Source: Phellopilus nigrolimitatus (lineage: Eukaryota > Basidiomycota > Agaricomycetes > Hymenochaetales > Hymenochaetaceae). From it: a stretch of 64,000 nucleotides of DNA. Both the position numbers and the translations under genes were made by a program. Under the pieces are notes generated by a model. It had not been told where the DNA came from, ran no database searches, and was given only the letters and a program-made list of their open reading frames with translations. The stretch is from contig JAJOHG010000001.1 of the NCBI GenBank assembly GCA_021029095.1, positions 1,364,001 through 1,428,000 on the forward strand. The letters are read 5' to 3'. Positions 1 through 8,677 of the stretch are shown here, one piece after another. Within the stretch, counting starts at the first letter, position 1. The number at the start of each line of letters is the position of its first letter.

Positions 1-1265
1 ATTCAATGGCACCGAGTGCTCCATTATGCACTGCACATAGACCAACTGTTAGTAGCTGACTAAAGTGACTAGTATCGGTACCCCACCTGAAAGTGAGTAG
101 TCTCTAGCACTGAAGGGTGACTTTGGAACAACGCCCGATAGGCATAGGAAAGCGATGCCGACTAAAACGCATATTCCACCCGACCCGGCGGGAGTAAAGA
201 AGGGCATGGCGTACGGTCGAAGATTTGTTGGAAACACTGAAATCGTCGAAAATTGCTAGACGAAGACGTGCACACATGCTAGTCATAGGATGCAGTATAT
301 TTAGTAATCAAAGTAAAATAGAAACGCATGAGCAGTACAGACCTGAACATCCGGCATGACTTTTACTCGGCTGTAATAGATACGCCACTGAGCGGGAAGT
401 CCTCGTAACATAGGTGTATCCAACCTTGTAAGTCAAGAAACAGGAAGAGGAACAGAAACGCCATTAGCGAACCACGGAACGGGCGTTATCGCCGTCGATA
501 AACTTATTTCGCAAAGTTGGCTGCTCAAGCTGGATATGCGCGCTGATGATGGCGGATAGCGACAAAAGTGAGAGCACCGTTTTGTAGGCCTTCGTGTGGA
601 GAAGGTAGCCTTGTGGGAAACCGAGGAAATACGACCAAGCACTGACGTGCGGCTTTCACGAGTCGCACCGCCAGCGGCGACAAAGCAAACCGAGACATCC
701 AAAATACCAAGCGAGAGACAAGAAACTCTTTCATCACAAATCTCGTTGTCCAGAGACCAAAGCGAACGGCTCTTGGCAAGTCTAATAAAGTCTTAGTGCT
801 GATGCCGGATTGCGCAGAGGACTGCAGAAGAAGTGGGAAGAAGGCCGACAGAAGAACAAGTTTCCATTCAAACTTGTAATACTCTCCTGAGCAGTGGACG
901 TCGTAGGTTCGTATGCCTCGTGAGTAATACAATGCTGGAAGGTTTGAAACGTGAGATTAAAACAGAAAAACCAGGAACGTTACAGTTCATCGCAAAAACA
1001 AAACAAAAAAGCAATAGCGGACTCGATGTGATCCAAAAGTAGCAAACCAAGTCATTCAATGCAGAGGATTTCAAGCATTTAAGTTTGCATGCGACTCGAG
1101 ATTTTGCAGACAACTATTTGGATTTGACGCCATTGATGTCTTCTAATGACTAATTGCATGGATGCAGAGGTAGATTAACAATTCGTTCCCACTGTTATTC
1201 TCGAGTCAACTGGGAAGCGTGATAAAAGTTGGGATGATGCATACGAAGTCAGACACTTTATTTAA
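1..1265. other. No supportable gene
   Basis: Several short open frames overlap on both strands (longest about 135 codons on the minus strand at 525-932), but none shows a recognisable domain, a convincing start with downstream splicing, or biased composition. A remnant or lineage-specific gene on the minus strand around 430-930 cannot be excluded. The last bases are the 3' flank of the rhodanese gene. Confidence 0.5.
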
Positions 1266-1857
1266 TTAAGAGCTTTTATCTTGCTCTCTTGCCGTCCAAT
1301 CAAGCCACGATCCTTCGTAGTTAAGGACACTGACATCGACTAAGCATATATATTTGAAGGTAGAGCAATGCAAACGACTCACTTCGTGTACCCCCTATTT
1401 TTGGCGATGTCAGACGCGGTCGCACTCCTTTTCCCGCTGCGGCAATAGAAAACAACTTCCTGGTCTTGTCTTGGTTTCTCGAAGCCGTGCTTCTGTTTGA
1501 ACGCAACAGGATTGAGGTGCAAAGACTCGGCAAAGCCAGAAAGAGGGATGTTGACGGAGGACGGAATGGACCCGAGGATGACTTCATCCGGTTCCCGCAC
1601 GTCTACGATATAAGCATTCTAACAGAAGTCGGTTATGTTAGAATATTGCAGAGGGCCTGATAGACGTGCTTACGGGGCTTGGCTGCTCCGTGCGCGGCTT
1701 GATCTGCTCGTAAGTGAGCTTCGGAGCATTCCAGAACTGGCTGGTTTGAGTTGAAACGAGTGAACTCGAGGACAGGCCGAGCCCTCGGAGCAAAAGAGAC
1801 GGGTCTCGGCGCCCTCGCCGCTATAGAGGATCCTCTTGAAAGTGCGAGACGAAGCAT
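1266..1857 (-). CDS. Mitochondrial rhodanese-like sulfurtransferase (frame break in exon 1)
   Basis: Single-domain rhodanese, the family that moves sulfane sulfur from thiosulfate or persulfides to acceptors. Three exons on the minus strand fit: 1857-1674, 1618-1383 and 1329-1266, with GTAAGC and GTGAGT donors. The first 40 residues (MLRLALSRGSS..., rich in Arg, Ser and Ala, no acid for 30 residues) look like a mitochondrial presequence. The core then reads FWNAPKLTYEQIKPRTEQPS, DVREPDEVILGSIPSSVNIP and the active-site loop YCRSGKRS, where Cys is the sulfur carrier, and ends NVLNYEGSWLDW. Oddity: presequence and core lie in different frames. The exon total is one base more than a multiple of three, and the break falls near 1738-1750. 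Without that break the protein would be about 160 aa, normal for yeast Rdl-type proteins. Function is sure; whether the gene is intact is not. Confidence 0.85.
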
Positions 1858-2081
1858 CGATGAATGGTCGACCTGAAGGTTACGTGAGGCTCTTGAATCT
1901 TGAGACGGTGACGTGATTTACGTATGACAAATATATGTACGGGTTTAACCGAATCCGTGAGGCAATTCGAAGGCACAAATGGCTCACGCTTGCGTCCTTC
2001 CCCATTCCACCAACACCGTGCCGTTCACCAACACCCGTGCCCGCTCTCCGCCTTTTCAAGTTTCCATATTCTTCGTTTCTC

Positions 2082-2396
2082 ATGCTCAGAGCAACTCACT
2101 TGCGGCAGCTTCGAGGATCTACTCGTCAAGTGGGAGTACTGTCCTCTCAAATCTCGACCAATACTCCGGATCCTTTGTCTGTTGGGTTGTTCTCTCGAGT
2201 CCTCTGACTGTCCTTCCGCGTCTCGCGTCCTCATCTTCAAAATCAGCCTTTCACCGTCGATAACCTCAAAGGAGTCATCGCGAACTTTTCTGAAGCACTT
2301 GTGTTCTGGTTCTCATCTTTGGCGAGGAAAGCTGGCGTGAGCGTAGTCCTCAGGAAACCAGCTTTCCCGGTATATGGTCTCCAAACTACTCGTTGA
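2082..2396 (+). CDS. Possible small mitochondrial protein
   Basis: Tentative. An ATG at 2082 opens a frame beginning MLRATHLRQLRGSTRQVGVL, basic and hydroxylated like a mitochondrial presequence. The frame meets a stop near 2211, but a 66-nt GT..AG intron (2181-2246, phase 0) would remove it. The second exon would read PFTVDNLKGVIANFSEALVF and stop at 2394-2396, giving about 82 aa. It would be divergent from the rhodanese gene, with 225 bp between the start codons. I do not recognise the family. The splice is inferred only from frame and consensus, and the protein could equally be a chance ORF. Confidence 0.28.
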
Positions 2397-2836
2397 CTCC
2401 GGATTGTGAAAGTGCTAGTTCGTCTTTATCAATCATCGCTATGGTCTAGCCCTATAAAGCAGTTTGATAAGCGTTGGAGCAGCAGTGAGTTGAACCCGCT
2501 TTATTTCCCTAACGTCTGTTAATCCAGAGGCACTCCTGCCAAACGTCTGCGAGAAATATTGCATACTCTATTGATAATGTATTGCGTGTCCCGAGCTTTT
2601 TCGGGTTTCTATGCGATTGCTTATGTAAACATGTCGGTCTATTAACTTCGTAGTCTCACAGTCCATGGTCTTCCGGCTATCATCCGATATCGCTCTTCAA
2701 CTCACCCCGTTACATTGGTCCGTTACGATACTACGGCATAAATACTTGCCTCATTACCATCCTTTTTCACTTTGTTTTTAACGGAGACCAGCTTTTTTTA
2801 TCAACAATTCAGCGATTGTCGACACCGACGACAACA
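2397..2836. other. Intergenic, 5' region of copper transporter
   Basis: No coding potential seen. Pyrimidine-rich just before the CTR start (a run of T near 2793-2799) as often found in fungal promoters. A weak TATA-like ATAAATAC lies at 2738-2745, about 100 bp upstream of the ATG. I looked for copper-response elements and found no clear match. Confidence 0.4.
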
Positions 2837-3429
2837 ATGATTCCTTATCTACATTTCGCTGGAGGAGATGCTCTCTTCTTCAAACAAATTACACCGAGCT
2901 CGAAGGGAGCGCTCGCCGGTGCTGCGATTTTTCTCTTCTTTCTTGCGATGCTCGAACGATTCATCGTCGCAATGCGCGCTGTTATGGAAGCCCGCTGGAG
3001 ACAAAGGTTCTCATTCTTTTCTCTTCTATGCATATCGTTATGACGTTCTAAGGATAACATATCAAGGGCAAAGACATTTCTTGTTGGGCCTGACGTGCCG
3101 TTGAAGGACAACAGTGGTCAGTGTCACGATGACAAGGATAGTCGAATCTCGGTCATCTCAGCAACCAAGACGCGGACGATACCGCCATTCATCGCCTCTC
3201 ACGACTTTCCTCGCGGAGCTATCCACGCCGTGCAGTCCCTTGTTTATTTTGCGCTTATGTTAGCTGTAATGTATGTGCCTGCCATTTCCCGCTAACAACT
3301 GTCCAGCTGATGATTTCGTACACTACTAGGACCTTCCAAGCTGCGTATGTCATCATGATCATTCTTGGGTTGGGCATCGGGGAACTGGTCTTTGGACGTG
3401 TTGCCGTTCGTTCACTGTCTGGTCATTAG
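2837..3429 (+). CDS. CTR-family copper transporter
   Basis: Small three-pass CTR copper permease that carries Cu(I) into the cytosol, at the plasma membrane or out of the vacuole. Exons 2837-3006, 3067-3270 and 3330-3429 join in frame (474 nt, 157 aa). The start MIPYLHFAGGDALFFKQ follows the common fungal CTR pattern. Segment 1 (GALAGAAIFLFFLAM) is followed by a basic loop ending MEARWRQR. Segment 2 ends LMLAVM and holds the MxxxM copper-gating motif. Segment 3 carries GLGIGE, the GxxxG packing motif. The second intron splits the second Met codon of MxxxM. The N-terminus is short and lacks a Met-rich ectodomain, which resembles low-affinity or vacuolar CTRs. It lies 420 bp upstream of a BIM1-like copper-binding gene on the same strand. 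Family assignment is firm; membrane location is inference. Confidence 0.9.
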
Positions 3430-3849
3430 CATGGTGTTGTCAGATTACATTCAGTTGCCATTCCCTTTGTTCGTCTAGTGCTTAGCTATCGTTTTCCTTG
3501 TTGTATAATGATGATATTCGAAATTATGATGTAAATGAATTTCAACCATGCAAAATTTGAAGTACAATCATAGCATCATGGCAAACTAACATGCTATGTA
3601 TATGGCACCATTTCCCAACCATACGCTGTTCGCTGTGATGCAACCGAGATGCCATGGGGGAATGGTGAAAAAGTTCTTTCCTCGTTACTGTATTGAGCAC
3701 GGACCGTCCCGGTTGGTAGTAATGGTGGCTGAGACTGCCAGGCTATAAGATGCCGACTTATGCGGCAGCTTTTCTTTGACGTCCGTCACTCAATCCCGTC
3801 CGCCTAGCGTCGTCGACCTCGATATAGTGCTCTGCTAGGATTTGTTGCG
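3430..3849. other. Intergenic between the two copper genes
   Basis: AT-rich, no open frame of note. It should hold the CTR 3' end and the promoter of the BIM1-like gene. Confidence 0.5.
3744..3749 (+). promoter_or_regulatory. Candidate TATA element of BIM1-like gene
   Basis: TATAAG lies about 105 bp upstream of the start codon, a usual distance for fungal TATA-type promoters. Assigned from position and sequence only. Confidence 0.35.
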
Positions 3850-4711
3850 ATGTTCGCGAAAAACATAACCCTTTTCTCTGGTTTTCTGGTGTTCGCCGCC
3901 TTTGCGAACGCGCATTTTCAGCTGCAGTTCCCAACCCCGCGCGGTCCTTTCGTCGAGGACAGTGAGCCCACTTTCTGCGGTACGCTTAAAAATTATTCGA
4001 TCCATTAGGCTATCGTCAAATCACACTCATCTATTTTTCTCTCGCACACAGATGGATACAATAACGCTGTCAGCAATCGCAGCACATTCCCGCTTGCCCA
4101 AGGTTTCATCACCTTGAACAGCGAGCACCCTGACTGGTCTGGTGGGTACATGTTAGGATACGCAGACATTTTACACTCATGTTGATATTATTTCTATAAC
4201 CAATCAGCTCAGGTGCTCATTTCTATTGACCAAAATCCGACGAACTTTTCCATGTTCAACACCTCCTCGTCTGGCACGCAATTGCCTTCCGCCTGTACCG
4301 TTCTTTAAGTCCGGTGGTGAGGGTGCGGCCTGCATCGCGATCGACATCGCGAACCTTGGCATCTCTAATGTCAAGGACGGCTCAAACGTTACGATCCAAG
4401 TGCAGTACGACGGTGGTGACGGCAACCTCTTCCAGGTATATTTATTTATCTGCCTATCCGTGTAACTCAAGATGCGATGTTTCTGACTTGCACTTCCCTT
4501 TCTTTAGTGTGCGGATCTCACCTTGTCGAGCGATTTCACAATACCGTCGAACGTAAACTGCTCGAACCTTGTGTCAAACTCGACTACGTCGTCTGCCTCC
4601 GGTACTGCTACGTCGGCCGGCAGTACGTCGACGAGCGCGGCTCTTCAACTGGTTGTGGGCAAGAACACGCTGTTAGGCATGATACTCGCGGCTGCATTCA
4701 GCTTTCTTTGA
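3850..4711 (+). CDS. BIM1-like (X325) copper acquisition factor, GPI-anchored (one-base frame break)
   Basis: LPMO-like X325 protein. Fungal members such as Cryptococcus Bim1 bind copper at the cell surface and help CTR transporters; they do not cleave polysaccharide. Four exons: 3850-3979, 4052-4141, 4208-4435 and 4508-4711. A signal peptide ([21 protein letters not shown]) leaves an N-terminal His in [13 protein letters not shown], the expected His-brace residue. FCDGYNN, NRSTFP and HPDW (likely second copper His) follow, then PFFKSGGEG, a Cys-rich end, a Ser/Thr linker and a hydrophobic tail ([11 protein letters not shown]) typical of GPI addition. The exons total one base too many. Exon 3 changes frame near 4294, between SGTQLPSA and PFFKSGGEG, and the first frame stops soon after. 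This is either a sequencing insertion or an inactivating mutation. Family call is strong because every landmark is present. Confidence 0.85.
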
Positions 4712-5326
4712 AGCTCATATAGCACTTAACGATTTAAATTGACGATTTTACTTATGGGATGTGATATTGGAGTTCGAAGCAGTCAACTCGCTCTTCAGAA
4801 TTGGATTAAACGAGCCATAAAATCCATGTTCCCTCTGTCGCGCATTCATGCGGATTGTAAGCTAGATCAAGAGCTCGTCGAAGAAAACTCCATTATTCTA
4901 TAAGGGCTTGACTCTGAAATGGACGAGCCGGACGTCGGAGCCAGAGAACAGTGAAACAAGATCCTGGACAAAGGGAAGAATTCTGACGTAAAACAACATT
5001 GCAATGCTCAATTTAGCTCCACTGGTAGGCTGCTACTCCCGGATGATTTCTTGGATTTTCGGAGAAGGTGTAAAGGTTTGTTCAAGCATGAATGGCAATG
5101 TTGAATATACCTGCCTGCCTGAAGGAACGGTTTACTAGACGCATTCTTAACGGTTTGCCCTTTGCGTAGTACCATTTAGCTAGGGAAAGAATTTTTTTGT
5201 TCGTTCAAATAACGCCAATATACATTCGATTTATGACTGTCGACTGCTCATCTAGGAATCGGGAAGTGAGCAAACAGGTAAGGGTTCAAACAATCCGGTA
5301 AAAAACATACGAGTCTTTAGTAATAA
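4712..5326. other. Intergenic, convergent 3' flanks
   Basis: Lies between the 3' ends of the BIM1-like and BTB genes. AT-rich, many stops in all frames, nothing recognisable. Confidence 0.55.
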
Positions 5327-6403
5327 TCACTGTATCGAAGACGCGTTGTCCAAGTTCCTCAAAACCGCGTAAGGCTCCAGTCCAAAGATACTCGGCAGTT
5401 GAGGAATGATAGCATCGAGCATGTTCATACGTATGCGGTAGCAGGCGTTTTGGCAATCAGGGCACATTTGTTTGGAGCTACGAAGGAACACTGCGAAGTT
5501 AAGGTAATCCGAATCATGGTGAGTAGATCGACTTCGATTGTCAAGTGCACTACGAAGGAAAGAGCTGCATCTGAAGCTGCTATTGGGGTGATCCGCGATA
5601 CCTGACTCCAGAACATATGCATGAAATTTTTCGCGTTCGAAAGCATGCACTTTTTCTCGTCCGATGATTAGGTCCCACAACATAGATGGAGAGACATGAG
5701 GAAGTTCACTTCTTATCCTTTCCAAAGAATATTTGCAGACAGTATACGATGACCCCGGGAGGATGCATTTCACATCCACTTCCAAGGCTAGTCTGAAATA
5801 AGCGAACGCCTCGTCCTCAAAAGGGGCCAGTTGTCTGCTAGGAGACTCGTTTCCCCAGGTCCATGAATGAGATTCTTCGGGGTGAACTGAAGCAATTATG
5901 TCGATTGCTACCTTTCGTAGATTCCCAGCCATGTACTTCGTGGCTATCCTCAACAATCCAGATATAGCCGGAAATTGGTATTTATTTAGATATGGCCGAT
6001 AAAGAAACCTGGAAGACGATAGAGTTCAAGTTACTCTAAGGCGCATAGGGGTAAGATATACGCACGACCAGTCATACAAAGCTCTGAGAAAGCAGGACAT
6101 GTCAAACGCCGAATCTTGCTGCAAAGCTACGACAGGAACGTCGTGAAGCTCGGCATGTGTCTGGCTGACATTGGATAGGGATCCGGATGGTTGGAGAGAA
6201 TCTGTTGCGAACATCTCTTCAAAGACAACGGAATGCTGAGAAAGCACGCCCTTGTGAACGCGGAAGGCCGTGTTTTCGGCGACAACGATGACGTTGCCAT
6301 CGTCAAACCAAAGTCCGTCCAATCTTTTCAGAGACGATATAGGTTGTGAACCGTCCGGAAGTTGGCCGTCACTGCCCATCGAATCTTCAGACTCGGATGA
6401 CAT
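5327..6403 (-). CDS. BTB/POZ domain protein
   Basis: One of the many BTB proteins of Agaricomycetes, whose role is mostly unknown. Two exons: 6403-6066 and 6008-5327, with a 57-nt intron that joins YDWS to FLYRPYLNKYQFPAISGLLR. The BTB fold starts near residue 25: LWFDDGNVIVVAENTAFRVH, then KGVLSQHSVVFEEMF and HDVPVVAL. A helical C-terminal part follows (LLRIATKYMAGNLRKVAIDI), with a late CPDC motif that may bind metal or be chance. I start at MSSESEDSMGSDG because the same frame further up has only a TTG. It is divergent from frataxin, with 405 bp between start codons. Confidence 0.8.
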
Positions 6404-6808
6404 AGGATATTGGAAATTTCGAGCAAATGATTTTGAAGCGTCAAAGAAGTACAACTCTCGATCACGTGGTCGATCTGAAACCGGGGACTTCTAGCTTCTA
6501 GCTTGGTTTCGCGATCCACTTACCGAGGTCGTTGACGGCCGTGCCTTGGGCCTTGGGCCTTGGCGTCGACGATAGGGACGAAGAGATTGATGACGACGAC
6601 TTCTGTGCGGGATAGAAAAAACAATCACGTGACCATATACTGAGTGGCTGTGTGGCATCCGTGAGAACCTTTTGTGATGGCCGTATCAAATGGAGCCCGG
6701 ATGAGTCGATAACGCAAGCGAATGACGTGACTTCGATCACGTGCCAATCTGAGTTCTGAAGCTGAATTTGAATCCACCTCACTTTGCGCGTTGCAAATCA
6801 CGCTCACT
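6404..6808. other. Divergent promoter region, BTB gene and frataxin
   Basis: 405 bp between two divergent start codons. Open frames exist on both strands but have no ATG-led family match. Several CACGTG/CACGTGA-like E-box cores occur (near 6463, 6628 and 6739), which might bind bHLH factors; significance unknown. Confidence 0.35.
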
Positions 6809-7503
6809 ATGTTTCCAAGGGGTATTCAAAGAACAATCTGCCGTCCATGTATGACAGCCTTGCAGCGTACATCCTGGTCAAATATCTCTGCGCGTCCCCG
6901 AACCGTACAACGGCTCATACATGTTAGTCGGCCGCTTATGGCCACACCTCCGCCCATGGTCAAAGTCAGGTTAGACTGCTCAGACTCTGCATCGAAAACT
7001 GACTGGTAAACAGTTGGTGATGAAGTGATGTCTCGACAGAGCGCTACCACCAGCTTTCAGACGTGACCATGGACACCCTGCTCGTGTCGTTGGAGACTCT
7101 CCTCGATGATGTGGGTAATCTAGAATACGAGGTTGAATACTCGGTAAGCCTTTGTTTACTACGCGGTCTGTCTATATGATATATCTCATATGGCTTTCTA
7201 GAGTGGTGTCCTAACACTGAATCTTGCGGACAAGGGTACATATGTCATTAATAAACAACCGCCGAACAAGCAGATTTGGCTGTCGTCACCCTTCAGGTTC
7301 GTCTTGCTTGTAAAGATTCAAGACTGTTCGCTCAGGTCCTCTGAAGTGGGCCCAAAAGGTACGACTACGTTGCAGAAGATGATGGATGGTATTATTTAAG
7401 GGACGGCCAGTCCATTGAGACCTTGCTGGATGAAGAGCTAGGCAAGGCATTAAACCGAAAAGTCAAGCTGGGTCTGGAGGAAATTTCAAGTAAAGTTGCA
7501 TGA
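6809..7503 (+). CDS. YFH1: Frataxin, mitochondrial iron chaperone
   Basis: Frataxin supports Fe-S cluster assembly on the Nfs1-Isu1 complex in the mitochondrial matrix. Exons 6809-6969, 7026-7143, 7202-7296 and 7347-7503 total 531 nt (176 aa) in frame. The N-terminal 50 residues are a basic presequence ([14 protein letters not shown]...). The fold begins [12 protein letters not shown] with the acidic first helix continuing [12 protein letters not shown]. It then shows the family signature [28 protein letters not shown] and the final strand and helix [18 protein letters not shown]. The invariant Asn-Lys-Gln, the second Trp and the acidic ridge are all present. The first intron is best placed at 6970-7025, since a later GTAAAC donor would leave an intron of only 20-34 nt. 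Length and motifs are normal. Confidence 0.93.
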
Positions 7504-7836
7504 TTTCAATTCTTCATCGTTAGTCTTTTTAAATTAGTTCAACTTCCTTGGATATCTCGCTTATAATCGAAATATTTCTTTCTTTCTGAAACTAATTAAT
7601 GCTTGATTGTAAATATCACAATATCTGAGATGCTTTGCGGAAAGAGTACAATGAGGTAATGCTAGATGCAGTGTGTATCCTTAAAACATTAGTCGAACTG
7701 CCAATGCGCGTCGAATCGTCGATGTGAGAGAGTGGCTGTAATCGGTAGGACCGATGAGCCTAAGAAAGATGAGAACAGAAAAGCATGCCAGTGACTTACG
7801 AATCATATAGCCAGGGGTGATCATTCTGGTTTGAAG
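7504..7836. other. Intergenic, convergent 3' flanks
   Basis: AT-rich spacer between the frataxin stop and the stop of the next minus-strand gene. Nothing else seen. Confidence 0.55.
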
Positions 7837-8466
7837 TTATGCTCGCGCATTCTTTTTCGTACAATTGAACCCAATAATCTTGAGAGAAAGAGCATCGGTA
7901 AGTAGGGAAAAATATTGAGATCTCCGCACTGACTTATTATTATGCTCGTATCTTGAACGGACTTGATTAGACTCCTGGGCCATATCCGACCCCTGCGGAT
8001 GACCCTCTGACGATGCTAGACGCGAATCATTGGGATACTGCGCCGATGTCGATAAAGTGGTACGTTTGGTGAGTTGAGTCGGGGTGAGCGTGCTTGTGAA
8101 GTCAGTATATGCACTGGAAGGTGTCGGTGGTGAGGAGAAAATTGAGGATTGAGCGCGTCGTTGGTGTTCCAGATGAAGTCGGTGTAGTAGGATGTTCGCG
8201 TCCTTGTATTGACCTGCTTGTTCTTCCCAGTGCGAGGATGTTTGTGGATTATCCGCATAAGCAGTGTCGATTTCCTCATCGTCGTCCAATCCTCCTTCAT
8301 CGTCGTCGTACATTCCTCTCTGCCTTCCGTCCAATGCAGGCGCCACGATCCGACGTCGTTTGGCGCTCTGAGCAAACCCGTTCGGCTCGCCGTACATGAA
8401 ATCTGCTGAGGAAGGCGTCTCCGCCATTGACGGCGGCGGTGTCGAGGGCCTCTGTCGTTTGAGCAT
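7837..8466 (-). CDS. Conserved-looking nuclear protein of unknown function
   Basis: Single open frame from ATG 8466. The start MLKRQRPSTPPPSMAETPSS is followed by a bipartite basic cluster SAKRRRIVAP (likely nuclear localisation), an acidic tract DDDEGGLDDDEE near residues 53-65, then WEEQAGQYKDANILLHRLHL with helical character, and a Ser/Thr/Pro-rich segment. The C-terminal part, from about RSRYEHNNK on, could contain an unspliced intron, so the end is uncertain. The start codons of this gene and the WDR70-like gene are 212 bp apart, divergent. I do not recognise the family; nuclear location is inferred from composition. Confidence 0.6.
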   Translation of the reverse strand: MLKRQRPSTPPPSMAETPSSADFMYGEPNGFAQSAKRRRIVAPALDGRQRGMYDDDEGGLDDDEEIDTAYADNPQTSSHWEEQAGQYKDANILLHRLHLEHQRRAQSSIFSSPPTPSSAYTDFTSTLTPTQLTKRTTLSTSAQYPNDSRLASSEGHPQGSDMAQESNQVRSRYEHNNKSVRRSQYFSLLTDALSLKIIGFNCTKKNARA

Positions 8467-8677
8467 GGCGTTAGAAGAAAAAGCAGGTGTGAAGCAATTA
8501 TACGGTTTGAAGGAAGGTTGAATGTGGTTTGGAAGACGCGTCAAGCCGCGTTATGAAACCACAAGGACCCCTGACACAAGTTGGGCATTCTCTCTTTCCG
8601 CGTGCCTACGTAAGCTACTGTCACCAGTGGTTCTCTGTCCGAGTCTATCGTCGTCTTCACCGACCTCAACGAGCAAG

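Noticed and set aside
525..932. 135-codon minus-strand frame as a gene
   Set aside because: No recognisable domain, no splice support and overlapping frames of similar length; looks like chance.
3725..3735. GCTGA core upstream of the BIM1-like gene as a Cuf1 copper-response element
   Set aside because: The base before the core is G, which does not fit the published fission-yeast consensus, and only one copy is present.
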